Shown here piece by piece: positions 59,518-64,000 of a stretch of DNA of 64,000 nt; position 1 is the stretch's first letter; each line of letters begins with the position of its first letter. Location of the stretch: the NCBI RefSeq assembly GCF_015910445.1, contig NZ_CP048882.1, forward strand, positions 558,001 to 622,000, written 5' to 3'. The stretch is from Streptomyces bathyalis. GTDB taxonomy: Bacteria > Actinomycetota > Actinomycetes > Streptomycetales > Streptomycetaceae. Under the pieces are notes generated by a model. That model was not told where the DNA came from. It ran no database searches and worked only from the letters and a program-made list of their open reading frames with translations. The position numbers and the translations under genes are program-made.

Positions 59518-59988
59518 ATGCCCCACTCCGCCGACCTGCCTGACGACATCCCCGTGCTCGTCCTGAACGGCCCGAACCTCAATCTGCTCGGCCTGCGCGA
59601 GCCCGACATCTACGGCAAGGACACGCTGGCCGGCATCGAGGAGCTGTGCCGCGAGACCGCCGCGGCGCACGGGCTGCGGGCGGACTGCCGGCAGAGCAAC
59701 CACGAGGGCGTGCTCATCGACGCGATCCACGAGGCGCGTACCGCGCACCGCGCGATCGTGATCAACCCGGCGGGGTACAGCCACACCTCCGTGGCGCTGC
59801 GCGACGCGCTGGCGGCGGTCGAGCTGCCCGTCGTCGAGGTGCATCTCTCCAACATCCACAAGCGGGAGGCGTTCCGTCACCACAGCTACGTCTCCGCCGT
59901 CGCCGACACCGTGATCTGCGGCGCCGGCGCCAACGGGTACGCCCTGGCGCTGGCCCACACGGCCACGCTGGTGCGGGAGAAGCGGTGA
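59518..59988 (+). CDS. aroQ: Type II 3-dehydroquinate dehydratase
   Basis: A 156-residue type II dehydroquinase. [19 protein letters not shown] holds the catalytic Tyr and Arg region, [18 protein letters not shown] the next block, [18 protein letters not shown] the substrate-binding Asn, and [20 protein letters not shown] the catalytic His and Arg. It interconverts 3-dehydroquinate and 3-dehydroshikimate as a dodecamer. Because it is paired with a shikimate dehydrogenase-like gene, an MHS carrier and a divergent TetR, this copy is more likely catabolic (quinate/shikimate breakdown) than the biosynthetic one. The stop overlaps the next start as GTGA. Confidence 0.93.
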   Translation: MPHSADLPDDIPVLVLNGPNLNLLGLREPDIYGKDTLAGIEELCRETAAAHGLRADCRQSNHEGVLIDAIHEARTAHRAIVINPAGYSHTSVALRDALAAVELPVVEVHLSNIHKREAFRHHSYVSAVADTVICGAGANGYALALAHTATLVREKR

Positions 59989-60893
59989 GCGGCGGGCGTA
60001 CGTACCTCGTCGGTCTCGTCGGCTCCGGCATCGGCCCTTCCCTCAGCCCCGCGCTGCACGAGCGGGAGGCGGAGCGGCTGGGCCTGCGCTACGTGTACCG
60101 GCTCATCGACCTCGACGGCACAGGGGCATCTCCCGGGCCGCCAGGCCCAGGGGAAGCATCCGCGGAGCGGACGGGCGAACTCGTACGCGCTGCCCGCGAA
60201 CTCGGCTTCGACGGGCTGAACATCACGCACCCCTGCAAGCAGGCCGTCATCCCGCATCTCGACGTGCTCGCTCCGCAGGCGGAGGCGCTCGGCGCGGTCA
60301 ACACGGTGGTCTTCGACGGCCACCGGGCCGTGGGGCACAACACCGACGTCACCGGCTTCGCCTCGTCCTTCGCCCGCGGACTGCCGGACGCCGCGATCGA
60401 CGACGTGGTGCTGCTCGGGTCGGGCGGCGCCGGAGCCGCCGTCGCGCACGCCATGCTCGGGCTGGGCACAGGACGGCTCACCGTCGTCGACGCCGAGCCC
60501 GACCGGGCGTCCGCCCTGGCAGGCTCACTGGTCCGGCACTTCGGCGACGGTCGTGCGGTCGTGGCCGAACTCCCGGAACTGCGGGCGCGGTTGGCGCGCG
60601 CCGACGGCCTGGTGCACGCCACTCCGACCGGAATGGCGGCGCATCCCGGGCTGCCCGTACCGGCCGAGGCGCTGCACCCGGGACTGTGGGTCGCCGAGGT
60701 CGTCTACCGGCCGCTGCGAACGGAGTTGCTCGGCGCGGCACGCGCCCGCGGCTGCCGAGTCCTCGACGGCGGCGGCATGGCCGTCTTCCAGGCGGCCGAC
60801 GCGCTGCGCCTGTTCACCGGGCTGGAGCCCGACAGCGCGCGCATGCTCGCGGACTTCGAGGACCTCGCGGAGGCGCCCGGCGCTCACCTGTGA
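59985..60893 (+). CDS. Quinate/shikimate dehydrogenase (AroE family)
   Basis: A 302-residue AroE-family dehydrogenase. [14 protein letters not shown] gives the substrate Ser pair, [16 protein letters not shown] the catalytic Lys, and GHNTDVTGF the catalytic Asp. The nucleotide loop is [16 protein letters not shown]. After the second Rossmann strand comes VVDAEPDRA, with Asp where NADP-specific biosynthetic enzymes have NRT-type residues, so NAD+ is predicted, as in catabolic quinate/shikimate dehydrogenases. The C-terminal [18 protein letters not shown] closes the fold. It starts by GTGA overlap with aroQ. With that enzyme it would convert shikimate or quinate to dehydroshikimate; the dehydroshikimate dehydratase is not in this window. 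Confidence 0.9.
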   Translation: MSGGRTYLVGLVGSGIGPSLSPALHEREAERLGLRYVYRLIDLDGTGASPGPPGPGEASAERTGELVRAARELGFDGLNITHPCKQAVIPHLDVLAPQAEALGAVNTVVFDGHRAVGHNTDVTGFASSFARGLPDAAIDDVVLLGSGGAGAAVAHAMLGLGTGRLTVVDAEPDRASALAGSLVRHFGDGRAVVAELPELRARLARADGLVHATPTGMAAHPGLPVPAEALHPGLWVAEVVYRPLRTELLGAARARGCRVLDGGGMAVFQAADALRLFTGLEPDSARMLADFEDLAEAPGAHL

Positions 60894-60911
60894 GCGGCGG
60901 GCCCTGTAGGC

Positions 60912-60930
60912 GGGGCCCCGGCCGGGCCCC
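60912..60930 (+). terminator. Terminator hairpin after the aroQ/dehydrogenase operon
   Basis: GGGGCCC at 60912-60918 and GGGCCCC at 60924-60930 form a perfect seven-base stem with a five-base loop, 18 bases past the dehydrogenase stop. Confidence 0.55.
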
Positions 60931-60984
60931 CGGTGCGGACTCCGCTCGTCCCGGGTGCTCAAGTGCCCATGGGGACGGGCCGGT

Positions 60985-61203
60985 TCAGCGGTCGCGCATG
61001 TACGGCGCGGTGGAACCGGTGCGCATGTCGCGCCCGGCACGGGCCCTCCGCCGCGCCTCGCGCGCCTCGGCGCCGGCGGCAGCCTCGATTCGCAGACCAT
61101 CGGCGCTCGTGACCCGGCGGCGGCGGTTCCGGCGGGCCAGAACCCACACCAGTGAGCCGATGATCAGCAGCAGCACCGCGTCAACGGCCAGAAGGAAAGC
61201 CAT
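60985..61203 (-). CDS. Small single-pass membrane protein
   Basis: A 72-residue protein: an N-terminal membrane helix (LLAVDAVLLLIIGSLVWVLA) followed at once by a strongly basic stretch (RRNRRRR) and a charged Ala/Arg-rich tail. By the positive-inside rule the tail is cytoplasmic. Many Streptomyces genomes carry such short single-pass proteins of unknown function; I know no named family for this one. It lies downstream of the debranching-enzyme gene on the same strand, about 110 bases away, and is convergent with the shikimate dehydrogenase gene. Confidence 0.6.
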   Translation of the reverse strand: MAFLLAVDAVLLLIIGSLVWVLARRNRRRRVTSADGLRIEAAAGAEAREARRRARAGRDMRTGSTAPYMRDR

Positions 61204-61311
61204 CAGACCCCCGTTGTCCGGATGGACCTCCAGTATCCGGCCCGCGGCGATCCATCCGCCAGAGGACCGGGGCGCTCCACAACCGGCCGGCTGTCCTCCG
61301 GCGAGGCGGTT

Positions 61312-63450
61312 CTACTGCGCGGGCCCCGAGGCCTCCACCGACACCGAACCGTCCGCGAACCCGGATACCCGCGGCGTACCGTCCGCGTCCACCGCGACCT
61401 CGAACTCCCGCTCCCCCAGCCGCAGTCCGCGTGCCCGCAGCGGCACGTACCCGGCAGCCATGCGCGGACGCACCGTGAGCCGGCCGGAGGGTGCGTCGGC
61501 CTCCAGTCCCAGTACAGCCTGGAGAACCGTCACCGCCGAGGTCGCCGCCCACGCCTGCGGACGGCAGGCCGCCGGATAGGGGGCAGGGCGGGTGTCGGTC
61601 CCCGTGCCGTGACCGGCGAAGAGCTCCGGCAGGCGCCCGTCGAAGGAGACCGACGCCTTCACCAGCCCGGCCGCCAGCGACTCGGCGGCGGCGTGGTGAC
61701 CGTCCCGTACCAGGCCCTGTACGGCGATCGCCGTGTCGTGCGGCCACACGGTGCCGATGTGGTAGCCGAGCGGGCTGAATCCGCCGGAGTCGGACGCGAG
61801 GGTGCGCAGCCCGAAGCCGGAGTCGAGGTGATGCCCGGCGAGGCGCGCGGCCACCAGGCGGCCCTCCTCCTCGTCCAGCAGCCCGGTGCCCAGCAGATGC
61901 CCGATGTTGGAGGTGAGCGCGTCCAGCGGCTGCTTGTCGCTGCCCAGTGCGATGGCCGGGTACGGACCGTCGGCGTCCTCGACCCAGAACCGCTCGCGGA
62001 AGCGCACCCGCAGCCGCTGCGCCCACTCCTCCCAGCGTTCGGCGCCCGGGCGCCCGAAGGCACGCATCAACTCGGCGGCGGACAGGGCGGCTTCGTGTGC
62101 GTATGCCTGCACCTCGCAGAGGGCGACGGGAGGTTCGGCGAGGCGGCCGTCGCGGTGGCGCACGGCGTCGCCGGAGTCCTTCCAGCCCTGGTTGGACAGT
62201 CCGCGCCCGGTGCTGTCGACGTACTCGAGGAATCCGTCCCCGTCGGCATCGCCGTACTCGTCCATCCACACCAGCGCCGACTCGGCGTGCGGCAGAAGGC
62301 GTTCGACCTCCTCGGCGGGCATGCCCCAGCGCCATGCGTCGTGCAGGAGCGTCACCCACAGCGGGGTCGCGTCGACCGTCCCGTAGTAGCAGGGCGGTAC
62401 GGACAGGCCGTCGCCGAAGTGCAGTCCGTCGCGGCGTATCTCGTGCAGGATCTTTCCGGGCTGCTCCTCGGTGGCCGGGTCACTCACGGCGCCCTGCCTG
62501 CGCGCGAGGGTCCGCAGCGTCCCCGCGGCGAGTTTCGTGCCCAGCGGGAGCAGCATGCGCGCGGCCCAGAGCGAGTCCCGTCCGAAGAGGGTGAGGAACC
62601 ACGGGGCGCCCGCCGCGAGGAAGGTGTCGTTCTCCTCCAACGGGTCGGCGAGCAGCAGCGATCGAAGGTCCGAGCAGGACCGGGCGAACCAGTGGTCGAG
62701 CCCGCGGTCTGCGGTGGCCAGAGCGGCGCCGGAGGCGAACTCGGCGCGCGCACGGGCGGTTGCCGGGCGGAACGCCTCGCCCTTCTCGTCCTCGATGGTG
62801 CAGCGCACGGTGGCCTGCCAGCTCTCACGCGCGCCGAGTTCGATGCTGTAGCGCAACTCGGCGGTCTCGGCGGGTGCTTGCTCCACGGCGTCGGGGGCGG
62901 GTGTGCATGTGAGGCGTGCGGTCATCTCGCCGTCGCTCCAGCTGAGCCCGTCCTTCTCCTGGGCCCAGGGGACTTCGGAAACGCTGCGGCCGGACTTGAT
63001 GGTCTCCATCGAGGCGAGGTCGCTCGCGGCGCGCAGCGTCAGGCGAACACGCACCCCGGTCAGGCCGGCGTTGTGGAGGGTGATCGTTTCGCTCAACTCG
63101 CCCGGTTCCACCGCGCGTCGGCGTTCGAGGGTGACAGCGGGGTCGGGACTGTGCTCGGCCAGGCCGCGGAGCACCGTACGGAACGAGGCGTGTTCTGCGC
63201 TGTCGGGGCCGCCGCTGATGGGTGCGTTCGGCACGTCCTCGGCATGGGCCGTCAGCAGGGACAGGCCCCGGCGGTCACCGTGGTAGAAGCCGTCGGAGCC
63301 CTCGCTGATCTGACCGTCCGGGCGGGAGACCGCCATGCTCGGCGCGCGGAGCGTGATGCAGGCATCGTGCAGGAACGGCTGGAGTTCCGCCGGCGGGGCG
63401 GCTGCGCCCGGCGCACCTGTGCCGTCATGAGTCTTGACAGTTGTCTCCAC
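61312..63450 (-). CDS. Glycogen-debranching-like glycosidase (amylo-alpha-1,6-glucosidase type)
   Basis: A 712-residue enzyme. The N-terminal third (QISEGSDGFYHGDRRGLSLLT, VTLERRRAVEPGELSETITLHN) is the 'glycogen debranching enzyme N-terminal' beta domain. The C-terminal two thirds are an (alpha/alpha)6 barrel: APWFLTLFGRDSLWAARMLL, PGKILHEIRRDGL, DATPLWVTLLHDAWRWG, and GYHIGTVWPHDTAIAVQGLV, with acidic residues typical of GH63/GH15-like clans. No signal peptide is seen. The start is GTG 63450, in frame with AGAGG upstream but spaced 11 bases away, so it is less certain. It diverges from a LacI-type gene that probably regulates it. It should act on branched alpha-glucans or oligosaccharides. 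Confidence 0.87.
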   Translation of the reverse strand: METTVKTHDGTGAPGAAAPPAELQPFLHDACITLRAPSMAVSRPDGQISEGSDGFYHGDRRGLSLLTAHAEDVPNAPISGGPDSAEHASFRTVLRGLAEHSPDPAVTLERRRAVEPGELSETITLHNAGLTGVRVRLTLRAASDLASMETIKSGRSVSEVPWAQEKDGLSWSDGEMTARLTCTPAPDAVEQAPAETAELRYSIELGARESWQATVRCTIEDEKGEAFRPATARARAEFASGAALATADRGLDHWFARSCSDLRSLLLADPLEENDTFLAAGAPWFLTLFGRDSLWAARMLLPLGTKLAAGTLRTLARRQGAVSDPATEEQPGKILHEIRRDGLHFGDGLSVPPCYYGTVDATPLWVTLLHDAWRWGMPAEEVERLLPHAESALVWMDEYGDADGDGFLEYVDSTGRGLSNQGWKDSGDAVRHRDGRLAEPPVALCEVQAYAHEAALSAAELMRAFGRPGAERWEEWAQRLRVRFRERFWVEDADGPYPAIALGSDKQPLDALTSNIGHLLGTGLLDEEEGRLVAARLAGHHLDSGFGLRTLASDSGGFSPLGYHIGTVWPHDTAIAVQGLVRDGHHAAAESLAAGLVKASVSFDGRLPELFAGHGTGTDTRPAPYPAACRPQAWAATSAVTVLQAVLGLEADAPSGRLTVRPRMAAGYVPLRARGLRLGEREFEVAVDADGTPRVSGFADGSVSVEASGPAQ

Positions 63451-63497
63451 GCGGGCGCAACCTCTCAGCCATTGGATCGATAAAAACGACCATAGCA

Positions 63498-63526
63498 AAG
63501 AGGTCAAGGGCTCAAATTGCCCTCTT
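63498..63526. promoter_or_regulatory. Putative LacI operator between the glycosidase and LacI genes
   Basis: AAGAGG at 63498-63503 and CCTCTT at 63521-63526 form a perfect interrupted palindrome; inside it GGGC (63508-63511) and GCCC (63519-63522) form another. It lies in the AT-rich divergent promoter region, 48 bases before the glycosidase start. Confidence 0.5.
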
Positions 63527-63578
63527 CGCCCGGTAGATCGTCCATGTTTGTCAGCCTTCGCCCCCGGGAGCCCACCTC

Positions 63579-64000
63579 ATGCCGTCTCGCTCCGCTCCAA
63601 CGCCGCCCGCCCCGGGCCAGGGTTCGGGTGCCGGTTCGGGTTCGGCTGCGGGGGCGGACTCGGGCGGCGGGCAAGCGTCGGGTTCGAGTTCGGGTTCCGG
63701 CTCGGGGTCCGGCTCGGTCACGATGGCGATGGTCGCGCGGCGTGCGGGTGTCTCCACGCAGACCGTCTCCAACGCGCTCAACACCCCGGACCTGCTGCGG
63801 CCCGAGACCCTTGAGCGCGTACGGCGAGCCGTGGACGAGATGGGCTACCGCCCACACCGCGCCGCCCGTTCACTCCGTACACGCGCGAGCAGGCTCATCG
63901 GCTTCGGGATAGAGCCGGCGGGCCCCGGCAACATGGTGCTGGACCGGTTCCTGCACGCGCTCTCCGAGACGGCCGACGCCGCCGGGTACCGGCTGCTGCT
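63579..64000 (+). CDS. LacI family transcriptional regulator, N-terminal part
   Basis: The first 140 residues of a LacI-type repressor that runs off the window. Residues 1-46 are a low-complexity Gly/Ser/Ala tail. The LacI helix-turn-helix then follows from about residue 48: MAMVARRAGVSTQTVSNAL, RPETLERVRRAVDEMGYRPHRAARSL, with the hinge helix after it. The effector domain begins at RLIGFGIEP. I use ATG 63579, but ATG or GTG-like starts next to the helix-turn-helix (SVTMAMVARR) would remove the unusual tail. It diverges from the debranching-type glycosidase and probably represses it in response to a sugar. Confidence 0.88.
   Translation, partial: MPSRSAPTPPAPGQGSGAGSGSAAGADSGGGQASGSSSGSGSGSGSVTMAMVARRAGVSTQTVSNALNTPDLLRPETLERVRRAVDEMGYRPHRAARSLRTRASRLIGFGIEPAGPGNMVLDRFLHALSETADAAGYRLL

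Overview
The window is very GC-rich, with codon third positions almost all G or C, GTG and TTG starts, many ATGA/GTGA gene overlaps and a gene set typical of Actinobacteria. It includes a Streptomyces subtilisin inhibitor, a SpoIIE/RsbW-type phosphatase, a poly-HAMP hybrid kinase, a remnant of a Streptomyces-type methyltransferase, and many one-component regulators beside transporters. It reads as chromosomal, accessory-rich DNA from a Streptomyces or close relative. I see no rRNA, tRNA, CRISPR array, transposase or phage genes.

Layout. 1-4372: a catabolic operon (CitE-like lyase, cyclase-family hydrolase, MmgE/PrpD protein, MFS carrier). 4526-7615: small enzymes and a WYL regulator. 7724-10562: an ornithine-lipid pair (OlsB-like and OlsA-like acyltransferases) behind an arginase-family gene. 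10965-15573: a secreted protein, a TetR regulator with an adjacent operator-like site, an SGNH hydrolase and a pirin. 15651-17654: two tandem AraC-type regulators. 17824-23361: a HemN-like radical SAM enzyme overlapping an 881-residue double glycosyltransferase, with an MFS gene diverging from them. 23452-30741: secreted and stress proteins (ricin-lectin membrane protein, subtilisin inhibitor, beta-propeller phytase), a truncated methyltransferase next to a 20-bp tandem repeat, and ArsR/MFS/GNAT genes.

31419-39132 is the most interesting part. A GTP cyclohydrolase II with Met120 at the product-determining tyrosine lies with a CDP-alcohol phosphotransferase, a dehydrogenase, a cysteine-free PTPS homologue, a glycosyltransferase, a methyltransferase, a flippase-like membrane protein, a RibD-type reductase and a creatininase-family protein. 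Together they suggest an archaeal-style FAPy to diaminopyrimidine route leading to an unknown, possibly lipid-linked or glycosylated, pyrimidine or pterin metabolite.

39286-45664 is a sugar-acid or polyol catabolic operon under a divergent IclR regulator. 45785-49686 holds an amidase, a fatty acyl-CoA ligase and a GAF-LuxR regulator. A decayed LuxR pseudogene follows. 50047-57141 looks like the osaC-osaA-osaB osmoadaptation locus, with a 276-bp-period HAMP repeat in osaA. 57204-60893 is a quinate/shikimate uptake and breakdown module with its TetR regulator. 60985-64000 has a small membrane protein, a glycogen-debranching-like glycosidase and the start of a LacI regulator.
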